Part shown: positions 28,356-36,832 of the stretch, in pieces
Layout: each line of letters opens with the position of its first letter
Numbering within the stretch: position 1 is the first letter of the stretch
Source of the DNA: Pseudothermotoga sp.
GTDB taxonomy: Bacteria; Thermotogota; Thermotogae; Thermotogales; DSM-5069
Length of the DNA stretch: 64,000 nt
Assembly (NCBI GenBank): GCA_025060105.1
Contig: JANXCS010000007.1
Location: 1-64,000 of the forward strand
Direction: 5' to 3'
Notes under the pieces: generated by a model
Seen by the model: the letters and a program-made list of their open reading frames with translations, nothing else
What the model was told of the DNA's origin: nothing
The model's database searches: none
Program-made: the position numbers and the translations under genes

Positions 28356-28707
28356 AGCTATGAACAGAGCTTATGCACCGTATTCCAATTTCAAGGTTGG
28401 AGCAGCCCTTTTGACCAAATCTGGGAAGATCTTCGTCGGTTGCAACGTGGAGAATGCTTCCTTTGGGTTAACCATATGTGCAGAACGCGTGGCGATCTTC
28501 TCTGCCGTGACGGCAGGAGAAACTCAATTCGAAAAGCTCGTGATCGTTGCAGATACAAATCTTCCAGTCAGCCCGTGCGGTGCATGTAGACAAGTGATGA
28601 GCGAATTTGGAGATTTCGAGGTTTTGCTAACCAATAGGAGAGGTGATATAATGAAAACGCGCGTTTCGGAACTCTTACCTCATGCGTTCAAATTCGAGGG
28701 GAGATAA
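28321..28707 (+). CDS. cdd: cytidine deaminase
   Basis: A 128-residue homotetrameric-type cytidine deaminase with [26 protein letters not shown], the catalytic [11 protein letters not shown] (Cys and proton-shuttle Glu) and [12 protein letters not shown] supplying two more zinc Cys. It salvages cytidine to uridine. ATG at 28321 lies behind AAGGAG, inside the CNNM gene end. Confidence 0.96.
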   Translation: MNEAKLIEKAIEAMNRAYAPYSNFKVGAALLTKSGKIFVGCNVENASFGLTICAERVAIFSAVTAGETQFEKLVIVADTNLPVSPCGACRQVMSEFGDFEVLLTNRRGDIMKTRVSELLPHAFKFEGR

Positions 28708-28709
28708 AT

Positions 28710-29597
28710 TTGAAGTCGGGCTTTGTAACGATTGTGGGGAGACCAAACGTTGGCAAGTCTAGCTTAATAAATACCTTCATGGGAAGGAAAGTGCTCATTG
28801 TGACTGAAAAACCTCAAACGACGCGAAATCGAATTCGTTGTATCTACACAGATTCAGACCATCAAATAATCTTCATAGATACACCCGGAATTCACAAACC
28901 TTTGCACAGGCTGGGACACTTTATGGTGGAAGCAGCTGTGCAAGCGATGAAGAGTGTAGATCTTATATTGTTCGTTATCGATGCTACGAAAGGCTGGGGT
29001 GAGCCGGAAGAACAAATATTGGAACTTTTAAGGTCTTCTAAGAACAAAAGCTTTCTTGTGATCAACAAAATAGACATTGCAGAAGATTATCAACGTTTGG
29101 CTGAGTTTGCACAACAAAAACACAGTTTCGAAGGGATCTTCTTCACAAGCGTTGTGAAAAATGAAGGTGTGATGGAACTCTTCGAAGCCATCAAACAAGC
29201 TTTACCTGAGGGACCCATGTACTTCCCACCTGATACTGTTACCGATCGACCTCTCTCTTTCCAGTTCTCAGAGATCATCCGTGAAAAAGTATTGTTACTC
29301 ACGAGAGATGAAGTACCTCATTGTGTTGCAGTGATCATTGACGAAGTCGTTGAGAGAGAAAATGGTGTCGTTTACATTGCTGGAACAATATATGTCGAGA
29401 GGGACTCTCAAAAGGGTATCCTGATAGGCAAGGATGGAAAAATGATCAAGCAAATTGGCACACTTGCAAGATTGGAAATAGAAGCACTGTTAGGTAAAAA
29501 GGTTTACCTTGATTTACACGTGAAAGTCAAGAAAAACTGGAGAGATAAAGATTTCATCATTCTGAACGAAATTGGTATGAAAGATGATTTACAGTGA
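28710..29597 (+). CDS. era: GTPase Era
   Basis: A 295-residue Era: G1 [12 protein letters not shown], switch region [20 protein letters not shown]3 DTPG, G4 NKID, and a C-terminal KH domain ([20 protein letters not shown]). It binds 16S rRNA near its 3' end during 30S maturation. TTG at 28710 starts two bases after cdd. Confidence 0.96.
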   Translation: MKSGFVTIVGRPNVGKSSLINTFMGRKVLIVTEKPQTTRNRIRCIYTDSDHQIIFIDTPGIHKPLHRLGHFMVEAAVQAMKSVDLILFVIDATKGWGEPEEQILELLRSSKNKSFLVINKIDIAEDYQRLAEFAQQKHSFEGIFFTSVVKNEGVMELFEAIKQALPEGPMYFPPDTVTDRPLSFQFSEIIREKVLLLTRDEVPHCVAVIIDEVVERENGVVYIAGTIYVERDSQKGILIGKDGKMIKQIGTLARLEIEALLGKKVYLDLHVKVKKNWRDKDFIILNEIGMKDDLQ

Positions 29598-29607
29598 GGT
29601 GTTTCAC

Positions 29608-30672
29608 TTGCCGAAGCTCTACATAAACCTTTCGAAAGTGGCGAGCAACGCAGAAAAGATTCAAAGAATGCTTTCGAAATATCAAATCGAACTGGTGGGT
29701 GTAACGAAGGTAACTTTGGGTGATCCATTCGTTGCAGAAGCGCTCCGCAAAGTGGGTGTTAAAATCCTGGGTGAGTCCAGAATACAAAATATTGAAAGAC
29801 TCTTGAAAAACGGTGTGAGCGGACCATTCATGATGCTCAGAATTCCCCAAATCAGCGAACTTGAGAGCGTCGTCGAATTGTGCGATTATGTTTTAGTTTC
29901 TGAACTTGAAGTGGTGAAAAAAATAGAAGAGCTTTGCCGAGTGAAAAAACGAAGAGTGAAACTAATTTACATGGTGGATTTGGGTGATCTTCGAGAAGGT
30001 GTGTGGTACGAGAGAGCTGTGGAAGAAATCACTGAAGCCGAAGGGTTGTGTGACTGGGCCGAGTTGTGTGGCGTAGGTACTAATCTCGGTTGCTACGGTG
30101 GGGTTCTAACCAATGAGGAAAACATGAATTTGTTGTTGAAAATCAGAAACGCTGTTGAGGAAAAGATAAGGAGAGAATTGTCTATTGTTTCTGGGGGTAA
30201 CACTTCAGCTTTGAAACTCGCTGAAGAGGGAAAACTTCCATTCGGTGTGAACCAGTTCAGGGTTGGAGAAGCGATCTATCTAGGTACAGATGTCACGAAC
30301 AACAGAGAGATTGACTGGCTTGAGAAAGACGCTTTCATTTTAGAAGCTGAAGTGATCGAAGTGAAGATCAAACCATCTATACCTGTGGGTCAAGTAGGAT
30401 TCGACGCTTTTGGAAGGCGTCCAAATTTCGTCGACAGAGGTTGGAGAAAGAAAGCTATTCTTGCTCTCGGAGAGCAAGACACGGTGCCTGGCCATTTGAA
30501 ACCATTGCAAAATGGAGCAATCGTTCTACACGCATCGAGCGATCATACAATAGTTGACGTCACTGAGCTGAACCACCATGTGAAAGTGGGAGATGTGATG
30601 AGATTCAGACTCAGTTACGCTGGGCTTTTGAGGGCCATGACAAGTCCTCACGTGGAAAAAGTTTATGTATGA
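29608..30672 (+). CDS. alanine racemase-like PLP amino acid racemase (YhfX/OrtB-like)
   Basis: A 354-residue fold-type III PLP protein. LYINLSKVASNAEKIQRML leads to LVGVTKVTLGDP, which carries the PLP lysine. IYMVDLGDLREGVW and IVSGGNTSALKLAE contain the phosphate-binding region. The dimer-domain residues VGQVGFDAFGRRPNFVD replace the usual Alr catalytic Tyr motif, which places it in the group of ornithine, lysine or broad-specificity racemases. TTG at 29608 lies behind GAGGT, ten bases after era. The substrate is an inference. Confidence 0.82.
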   Translation: MPKLYINLSKVASNAEKIQRMLSKYQIELVGVTKVTLGDPFVAEALRKVGVKILGESRIQNIERLLKNGVSGPFMMLRIPQISELESVVELCDYVLVSELEVVKKIEELCRVKKRRVKLIYMVDLGDLREGVWYERAVEEITEAEGLCDWAELCGVGTNLGCYGGVLTNEENMNLLLKIRNAVEEKIRRELSIVSGGNTSALKLAEEGKLPFGVNQFRVGEAIYLGTDVTNNREIDWLEKDAFILEAEVIEVKIKPSIPVGQVGFDAFGRRPNFVDRGWRKKAILALGEQDTVPGHLKPLQNGAIVLHASSDHTIVDVTELNHHVKVGDVMRFRLSYAGLLRAMTSPHVEKVYV

Positions 30673-30686
30673 AGGGGGATTCTCCT

Positions 30687-32051
30687 ATGGCGTTCTTGGA
30701 TGAAAATTATCTTTTGACCAGCGAAACCGCGAAGGAACTCTACCAATTGGTGAAAGATCTTCCCATCGTAGATGCACACAACCACAGTGACGCAAGGGAA
30801 ATCGTCGAGAACAAAGGTTGGAAGGATATATGGGAAGTGGAAGCTGCGACTGACCATTATGTTTGGGAACTGATGAGGAGGAGTGGTATATCCGAGGAAA
30901 AGATCACGGGAACAGCGAGCAATTATGAAAAATGGCTTGCACTCGCTGAAGTCTTTCCAAGATTCGTTGGAAATCCCACTTACGAATGGATACATCTGGA
31001 CTTGAGACGGCGTTTCGGTATTGACGAAATTATTCGCAAAGACACAGCAGAGATCATCTGGAACAAGGCGAAAGAAAAATTGAAAAGTGAAGATATGAAA
31101 CCTCAGAAGCTTTTGAAGAACATGGGAGTCGAAATCATGTGCACAACCAACGATCCTGCAGAAAATCTGCTCTACCATGAGCTCGCACGTGAAAGATTGG
31201 AGGGTATAAAGATACTTCCCACGTGGCGACCCGACAGATTTTGCAAAGTTCATTCACCCGATTTCAAAAAATTCATTTTGCAACTCGAACAGCGAACAAA
31301 CATTTCGATCGCGAACTTTCACAACTTCGTCGATGCTTTGAAAAAAACGCACGATCGCTTCAATGAACTCGGATGCGTTTGTAGTGACCACGCCTTGCTC
31401 GAGCCATTAGTACACAGGGTTGATGAAAAGAAGGCAGCTCAGATTTTCGAAAAAGCTCTTAAGACACCGACTTCTTACGAAGAGCATTTAGAATTCCAAT
31501 CTCACATGATCTACGTCTTCGCTGAATTAGACAGTGAGAAAAACTGGACTATGCAACTTCATATAGGTGCCATGAGAGATTACAGAACTAAGCTTTTCGA
31601 GAAACTCGGCCCAGACAGCGGCGGTGACATCATCGCAGGTTTCGTTGACGTGGCTAGAGGTATGAAAGAGTTTTTCAACGATTTTGATGGAAAAACGAAA
31701 ATTGTTCTTTATTGCATGGACACGAGTTATCTGTCCGTGATGGCTACCATAGCGAGATCTTTCGAAAATGTTTTTCTTGGAGCACCTTGGTGGTTCAACG
31801 ATAGTCCGTTTGGGATGAGATACCAGCTCGAATACATTGCCTCGGTAGACCTATTGAGCAACTTGGTTGGTATGGTGACGGACTCGAGGAAACTGATGTC
31901 TTATGGCTCACGCACAGAAATGTTCAGAAGAGTTCTTTGCGATGTGGTTGGAACGATGGTCGAGAGGGGACAGATACCTTTGAGGGAAGCCATAGAAGTA
32001 TGCACAGAGCTTTGTTATAAAAGACCCAAATCGTTTTTCTTTGGGGGTTGA
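30687..32051 (+). CDS. uxaC: glucuronate isomerase
   Basis: A 454-residue uronate isomerase. Motifs are LPIVDAHNHSDAREIV with the metal-binding HxH, EIMCTTNDPAENL, ILPTWRPDRF, QLHIGAMRDY and LGAPWWFNDSPFGM. It converts glucuronate to fructuronate (or galacturonate to tagaturonate). ATG at 30687 lies behind AAGGGGGA; an ATG at 30669 overlapping the racemase stop is less well placed. No other uronate genes are nearby. Confidence 0.96.
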   Translation: MAFLDENYLLTSETAKELYQLVKDLPIVDAHNHSDAREIVENKGWKDIWEVEAATDHYVWELMRRSGISEEKITGTASNYEKWLALAEVFPRFVGNPTYEWIHLDLRRRFGIDEIIRKDTAEIIWNKAKEKLKSEDMKPQKLLKNMGVEIMCTTNDPAENLLYHELARERLEGIKILPTWRPDRFCKVHSPDFKKFILQLEQRTNISIANFHNFVDALKKTHDRFNELGCVCSDHALLEPLVHRVDEKKAAQIFEKALKTPTSYEEHLEFQSHMIYVFAELDSEKNWTMQLHIGAMRDYRTKLFEKLGPDSGGDIIAGFVDVARGMKEFFNDFDGKTKIVLYCMDTSYLSVMATIARSFENVFLGAPWWFNDSPFGMRYQLEYIASVDLLSNLVGMVTDSRKLMSYGSRTEMFRRVLCDVVGTMVERGQIPLREAIEVCTELCYKRPKSFFFGG

Positions 32052-32056
32052 TCAGC

Positions 32057-32236
32057 GTGGAATTCAGTGATAAAGATAGGAAAAAGATAGAAGAGAAATT
32101 GAAAGAAGGATATAACCTCATTGAGATCATAATCAAAGATAGGAATCGTTACGCCATTCTCGAGAAAAATGAGAATTACATTGCTCTAAAACTTTCAAAA
32201 CTACCAAAAAGTGCTGAAAACGAACAGAAAGAATAA
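32057..32236 (+). CDS. small hypothetical protein after uxaC
   Basis: A 59-residue basic protein with SDKDRKKIEEKLKEGYNLIE and DRNRYAILEKNENYIAL; mixed helix and strand, no cysteines, no membrane segment. I do not recognise it. GTG at 32057 follows GGGGG in the uxaC end; TTG at 32048 is also in frame. Its distance from uxaC suggests cotranscription. Confidence 0.6.
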   Translation: MEFSDKDRKKIEEKLKEGYNLIEIIIKDRNRYAILEKNENYIALKLSKLPKSAENEQKE

Positions 32237-32284
32237 CACCAACGTGTGTAAGAACTCAAACGTCGATGAGTGATTCAATGAGTT

Positions 32285-32857
32285 TCATCTGAGATCTCGA
32301 GCGTATTCTGATGGCATGCAAAGGATCTTTCCAATCTTCAGGTCGAACAAGCGCGAAGAGTTCGTAGGTTTTACCACCATGGCGGTGTCGAGTCCTTTAC
32401 TCGTTCCTCCACAAGCAATGATCCATTCATCGGTTCTCACCAATCCAGCATCCGTTGCCATCAACGTTATCTCGACACAAACCTTTACCCCTTGACTAAA
32501 AAGCCTCAGCGCATCTGCAACTATCTCGGCAACGTGTATACCGCCATATTCCCTTCTGAAAGCCCTCTCCACGCTCGACAATGCGTGAGTTGCTGTGTGA
32601 ACAACGTGCCCCATCTCAACAAGTTTTCTCTTGATCTCCGGCGAGAACTCATCGCAGTTTGGTTCTTTAAAGCCAACATGGTGTGTTATAACGATGAGCT
32701 TTACCCCTTTTGGAACCATTTCCAACGCTTTTTGGGCGCTGTAGCCCCGTGAAGATGCTAATAACACTTTCTTAGAATTTATTTTCAAAGCTTCCTCAAA
32801 GGCTATTCTCAAAGTTGCCTCAGTGTTGACCTCGCCTTCATCTTTGAACAACACCAT
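32285..32857 (-). CDS. pyruvate kinase alpha/beta domain (PK-C) protein
   Basis: A 190-residue protein resembling the C-terminal domain of pyruvate kinase as a stand-alone unit: TLRIAFEEALKINSKKVLLA, SSRGYSAQKALEMVPKGVKL, VITHHVGFKEPN and EWIIACGGTSKGLDTAMVV. No catalytic pyruvate kinase barrel is present. ATG at 32857 lies behind GGAGGTG; the apparent longer frame to 33037 runs antisense into the S9 peptidase gene and is discounted. Function unknown. Confidence 0.8.
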   Translation of the reverse strand: MVLFKDEGEVNTEATLRIAFEEALKINSKKVLLASSRGYSAQKALEMVPKGVKLIVITHHVGFKEPNCDEFSPEIKRKLVEMGHVVHTATHALSSVERAFRREYGGIHVAEIVADALRLFSQGVKVCVEITLMATDAGLVRTDEWIIACGGTSKGLDTAMVVKPTNSSRLFDLKIGKILCMPSEYARDLR

Positions 32858-32918
32858 GGGTTTCTCACCTCCTGATATACTAATAGTACCAAATGCGAAC
32901 AAAATGGAGGTGAATTTC

Positions 32919-34913
32919 TTGGAAAAGATTTCAGTGGAAGATCTGCTCAAATTCAAATTCGTTTCAAACTTGGTTGTTTCACCAGATGCAAAAAAAGTGG
33001 TTTTCGTCGTGCACGAGATGAACGAACGAGATAACACTTACAACTCTAACCTTTGGATTTACGACGTCGAGAGAGAAAGGCTCTTTCAACTCACCTCTTC
33101 TAATTCCGACAGTTTGCCAATCTGGCTGGACGAATCTTCGATCCTGTTCACATCGATGAGAGATGAAAAAGACAAAAGGCGGAAAGAAAGTGGAGAACCG
33201 CTCACAGTTTTCTACATCATCGATGTGAATGGAGGAGAAGCTAAACGAGCTTTCGAAGTCCCTTTTTATGTCAAACAACTGAAGAAAATGAACGAAAATT
33301 TCCTTTTGTTCACAGCTTTGTACGATCATAGGCTCGGAGACTTTTCGAAGATGTCGAACGAAGAGAAAGAAAAAATCCTCAAGTTTCTGAAAGAAGAAAA
33401 AGATTATGAAGTGTTGGATGAGATACCTTTCTGGTCCAACGGTTCTGGATTTACTAACAAAAAGAGGATAAGATTATACACCTACGATCTCAGGTCCAAC
33501 CAAATACGAGCCGTGAGCGACGAACTATCGAACGTGGAATACTTTTCGGACAGCGAAGACGGTAAAACGATTCTCTACACGGCTAACAGGTTTGAAAACG
33601 TCATGGTGAGGAGCAATGATCTTTACCTTTACGATTTAGAAAAGGATAGATCCACTAGACTAACCCACACGGAGGGGTTCAGATACTTCTTTGCCGAGCC
33701 GTTCAACGGTCATCTCGTCTTCGCCGGCAGCGATATGAAAAATTATGGAATCAATGAAAATCCCAAATTCTACTTGCTCGATCCTTCGTCAGGAACGGTC
33801 AAGTTGATCACACCAGATTTCGATGCGAGTCTATACAACAGTGTGAACAGTGACTGCAGGTATGGTTCACTCAGGACAATCAAAGTCGATCAAGGATTCC
33901 TCTACTTTGTGAGTACGCAATGGCACAGTTGCCAACTTTACAGGCTGGATCTTTCCGGCAAGATAGAAAAACTCACCGAAACGGAAGGTTCAGTGGATGG
34001 TTTCGACGTCGTTCGTGGAAGGATCTTCTTCGTTGGTATGAAAAATCTGAAACTCCAGGAAATCTATGAACTTTCCGGTGAAGAAAGACAAATCACATTT
34101 TTCAACGAGTGGGTTCAAAAAGAAAGATCCATTTCGAAACCAGAACGCTTTACTTTTACGAGTGAGGATGGGACACTCCTGGAAGGTTGGGTAATGAAAC
34201 CGATAGGCTTTCAGCCCGAAAAGAAATATCCCGCAATTTTGCAGATACACGGTGGACCAAAAACAGTTTATGGTGAAGTTTTCTTCCACGAAATGCAATT
34301 ACTCGCAAATGAAGGCTACTTCGTGTTGTACTGTAATCCTCGAGGCAGTGACGGGAGAGGAAACGCATTCGCAGATATACGTGGAAAATACGGAACTATA
34401 GATTATGAGGACATAATGAGTTTCTTGAATGAATCACTGAAGAGATATCCTTTCATCGATGAGACAAGAATCGGTGTGATTGGCGGTTCTTATGGGGGAT
34501 TCATGACTAACTGGATCGTTGGACATACGGATCGTTTCAAAGCAGCTGTTTCTGACAGAAGCATCGCGAATTGGATAAGCAAGTTCGGCACCACGGACAT
34601 CGGTTATTTCTTCGTGGAAGATCAGCACATCGCAACGCCTTGGAGCAATTTTGAAAAACTCTGGTTTCACTCACCAATGAAGTACGCCGATAAAGCGAAG
34701 ACTCCTACACTTTTCATCCATTCCGAAGAAGATTACAGGTGCTGGCTGGTTGAAGGATTACAAATGTTCACATCGTTGAAGTTCCACGGTGTCGATGCAA
34801 AGCTCGTCATGTTCAGAGGTGAAAATCACGAATTGAGTAGAAGTGGAAAACCACTACACAGGATCAGAAGATTGAAAGAAATCGTTGGTTGGTTCAACAA
34901 ACATCTAAAATGA
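32919..34913 (+). CDS. S9 family prolyl oligopeptidase/acylaminoacyl peptidase
   Basis: A 664-residue protein with an N-terminal beta-propeller (VVSPDAKKVVFVVHEM, NSNLWIYDVERERLF) and a C-terminal alpha/beta hydrolase. The latter has LQIHGGPKTVYGEVF, nucleophile GVIGGSYGGFMTNWIVG, acid region LFIHSEEDYRCWL and catalytic His in FRGENHELSRSGKP. It removes N-acylated residues or dipeptides. TTG at 32919 lies eight bases after GGAGGT; the in-frame ATG at 32904 sits on that SD site. Confidence 0.94.
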   Translation: MEKISVEDLLKFKFVSNLVVSPDAKKVVFVVHEMNERDNTYNSNLWIYDVERERLFQLTSSNSDSLPIWLDESSILFTSMRDEKDKRRKESGEPLTVFYIIDVNGGEAKRAFEVPFYVKQLKKMNENFLLFTALYDHRLGDFSKMSNEEKEKILKFLKEEKDYEVLDEIPFWSNGSGFTNKKRIRLYTYDLRSNQIRAVSDELSNVEYFSDSEDGKTILYTANRFENVMVRSNDLYLYDLEKDRSTRLTHTEGFRYFFAEPFNGHLVFAGSDMKNYGINENPKFYLLDPSSGTVKLITPDFDASLYNSVNSDCRYGSLRTIKVDQGFLYFVSTQWHSCQLYRLDLSGKIEKLTETEGSVDGFDVVRGRIFFVGMKNLKLQEIYELSGEERQITFFNEWVQKERSISKPERFTFTSEDGTLLEGWVMKPIGFQPEKKYPAILQIHGGPKTVYGEVFFHEMQLLANEGYFVLYCNPRGSDGRGNAFADIRGKYGTIDYEDIMSFLNESLKRYPFIDETRIGVIGGSYGGFMTNWIVGHTDRFKAAVSDRSIANWISKFGTTDIGYFFVEDQHIATPWSNFEKLWFHSPMKYADKAKTPTLFIHSEEDYRCWLVEGLQMFTSLKFHGVDAKLVMFRGENHELSRSGKPLHRIRRLKEIVGWFNKHLK

Positions 34914-34914
34914 G

Positions 34915-34937
34915 GGGGCAGCATGCCCCTTCATTTT
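34915..34937 (+). terminator. terminator after the S9 peptidase
   Basis: GGGGCA (34915-34920), loop GCA, TGCCCC (34924-34929) and then TTCATTTT. It begins right after the peptidase stop and overlaps the end of the minus-strand pseudogene. Confidence 0.75.
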
Positions 34938-35786
34938 AGGAAAGATATCAGCGTGGTATCATCACGTCGATCGACGTTCTGATTGATCATGTTCACGTTT
35001 ATTTTCGATCCTCACCGGTGTTGATGAGAACGTGATCTGGCTTTCCTAAAGATTGCCATTCTGCATAGTTAGCGAATATTGACCGAAGCTGATTTTGCAG
35101 AAGCTGAATTCTTCATCCAATCAGTAGACCTTTTGTGCGTTAAGATCACCACAGTTGGATTGGCTCGGTCAGTTTCGAAGAGTGCCAAGAGCATGTGTGA
35201 AACACCTCCGGCTCGATCGATCATTCTTCCTGTGATATCTCATAGATGATCGTACTTTGCGTAAATGACTGAGTTACATGATACCGCTTGCGCATTTGTT
35301 GATAGTCTGAACTGATTTTTGATCTATCTTGACAGGTTAAAGTCCAACACAATCGAGCCACCTGGTTCAACGTGGAATCTTTGCAAAGGACACTTCAACG
35401 ATCTTGAGCTCACCCTGGGTGGGTGTGATTCACCGTTGGTAGTTATCGTTGTATTCGAAATATTCAATATCAATTGACCGTAAGCTTCCATCGGTACCTC
35501 GCCAACTCGAATTTCCGTTCCAACGAAAGAAAATTAACCACTGTTGGTTCGTCGTTTATCATCATCGTTTCTTCCTCGTTCAACAGTAAAATTTATCGAT
35601 TGGAAGAACCTTATCTATGAGATGCACACCGATCTCATCCGACTGTTGACTCTGCGACTGTTCTTCATAGAATCTTTAGAATCTTTAGAATCTTTAGCTT
35701 TGTTGAACAATCAGACTAAAACACGCAATCGTTAGGAAGATAACAACTAAACTCGTCAAGAAGAGTGTTTTGAACACACTGGTCAT
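34931..35786 (-). pseudogene. decayed gene for an exported or membrane-anchored protein
   Basis: This 0.97-kb gap between intact genes contains no open frame, but minus-strand translation gives a continuous protein-like sequence broken by stops and frameshifts. It starts with FLTSLVVIFLTIACFSLIV (signal or anchor), followed by a 9-bp repeat array with in-frame TAA stops. Next comes EIRVGEVPMEAYGQLILNIS and FHVEPGGSIVLDFNLSR, then a TAG, VIYAKYDHL, then a TGA, and DITGRMIDRAGGVSHMLLAL with RANPTVVILTHKRST. After a frameshift there is SLGKPDHVLINTGEDR, and after another, DRRDDTTLISFLK with a stop at 34931. GTG at 35777 behind AAGGGA or ATG at 35786 would be the start. The original protein was about 285 residues. 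I do not recognise the family. Confidence 0.7.
35671..35697. repeat. 9-bp tandem repeat (three copies)
   Basis: The unit AATCTTTAG occurs three times in a row here on the plus strand. In the decayed minus-strand gene the unit reads CTAAAGATT and places TAA stops in the signal-peptide frame, directly after the hydrophobic segment. It looks like slippage expansion within the pseudogene. Confidence 0.75.
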
Positions 35787-35889
35787 TCCCTTCAAATAAT
35801 AACAAATGCATTTTATTGAAGTTTCACCAAGAAGTTGTTCCAATCGGTACCAACTCAGTTACAATAGAATAGTAAATGGGAGGGATGCT

Positions 35890-36402
35890 ATGAGGGAGAT
35901 GACGAAGAAATTCCTTGAGGATGCTTTCGCGGGTGAAAGCATGGCACACATGAAGTATCTCATCTTCGCAGACGAGGCTGAAAAGAAGGGATTAAAAAAT
36001 CTCGCTAACCTTTTCAAGGCCATCGCATATGCAGAGTTCGTTCATGCGCGAAATCATTACAGAGAACTCGGAAAAATCTATCAGCAACTGGAACAAAACG
36101 TTCAACAATGTATTGATGGTGAAACCTTTGAAATCAACGAAATGTATCCAGTCTACAACCACACAGCACAATTTCAAGGAGAAAAGGGAGCTGAGAGATC
36201 CACGCGTTTTGCTTGGGAAGCTGAAAAGATCCATGCAGAGATGTACAAACTCGCCAAGAAACTTGTCGAAGAAGGCAAAGATTATGCGACCAGTAGGATC
36301 TATATCTGTCCAGTTTGTGGTCACACGGTGGAGAATGAACCACCGGAAAAGTGCCCTGTTTGTGGGGCTCCGAAGAGTTCTTACGTTTCTTTCTCCGCAT
36401 GA
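35890..36402 (+). CDS. rubrerythrin
   Basis: A 170-residue rubrerythrin. An N-terminal ferritin-like diiron domain has ExxH-type ligands (EDAFAGESMAHMKYLIFADE, AIAYAEFVHARNHYRE, EAEKIHAEMYKLA). It is followed by a rubredoxin-like domain with two C-x-x-C pairs (YICPVCGHTVEN and KCPVCGAPKSSY). It reduces hydrogen peroxide in the cytoplasm of anaerobes using rubredoxin electrons. ATG at 35890 lies behind GGGAGGG; the longer frame to 35806 is leader. It forms an oxidative-stress pair with the next gene. Confidence 0.95.
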   Translation: MREMTKKFLEDAFAGESMAHMKYLIFADEAEKKGLKNLANLFKAIAYAEFVHARNHYRELGKIYQQLEQNVQQCIDGETFEINEMYPVYNHTAQFQGEKGAERSTRFAWEAEKIHAEMYKLAKKLVEEGKDYATSRIYICPVCGHTVENEPPEKCPVCGAPKSSYVSFSA

Positions 36403-36417
36403 AAGGAGGTTTTGAAG

Positions 36418-36810
36418 ATGCCCTTGTCGCAGTTCATAAAGACTGAAGATTTCAAGAAAGAAAAGCATGTTCCAGTGATCGAGGCACCAGACAAAGTGAA
36501 GGCCAACGAGAAAGTTGAGATCACGGTAACAGTTGGTAAAGAGATCCCTCATCCCAACACGACCGAGCACCACATAAGTTGGATCAAGTTGTTCTTCCAA
36601 CCTGATGGGGATCCTTACGTTTACGAGGTGGGTAACTACGAGTTTTTGTCTCATGGAGCCACGGTGAAGGGACCAAACACGGGCGCTGTCTATACAGAAC
36701 CTTGCATCAAAACGTTTGTAAAGCTTTCCCAACCTGGTACTCTCATCGCACTTTCTTACTGCAACATACACGGTCTGTGGGAGAGTAGTAAGAGGATCGC
36801 GATCGAGTGA
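36418..36810 (+). CDS. superoxide reductase (neelaredoxin)
   Basis: A 130-residue one-iron superoxide reductase. The ligands are the His of EKHVPVIEAP, PHPNTTEHHISWIKLFF with further His, and the C-terminal CNIHGLWESS supplying the axial Cys and last His. The desulforedoxin N-terminal domain is absent, so it is the neelaredoxin type. It reduces superoxide to peroxide, which rubrerythrin then removes. ATG at 36418 lies behind AAAGGAGG. Confidence 0.95.
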   Translation: MPLSQFIKTEDFKKEKHVPVIEAPDKVKANEKVEITVTVGKEIPHPNTTEHHISWIKLFFQPDGDPYVYEVGNYEFLSHGATVKGPNTGAVYTEPCIKTFVKLSQPGTLIALSYCNIHGLWESSKRIAIE

Positions 36811-36832
36811 GGCCTCCTTGGGCCTCACTTTT
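36807..36832. terminator. terminator after superoxide reductase, shared by convergent genes
   Basis: GTGAGGCC (36807-36814), loop TCCTTG, GGCCTCAC (36821-36828) and TTTT. The hairpin overlaps the stop codons of both convergent genes, the superoxide reductase and the DUF523 protein. Confidence 0.85.

Noticed and set aside
32858-33037. N-terminal extension of the PK-C protein
   Set aside because: Runs antisense into the S9 peptidase gene, while an ATG with GGAGGTG at 32857 fits the domain start.
35671-35697. CRISPR array or mobile-element repeat
   Set aside because: Nine-base units without spacers; simple tandem slippage.
35544-35735. 63-codon plus-strand frame in the gene-free gap
   Set aside because: Antisense to the decayed exported-protein gene and includes the 9-bp repeat array (LESLESL pattern).
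35992-36828. 278-codon minus-strand frame opposite rubrerythrin and superoxide reductase
   Set aside because: Shadow of two proteins with clear metal motifs; its translation has no recognisable domain.
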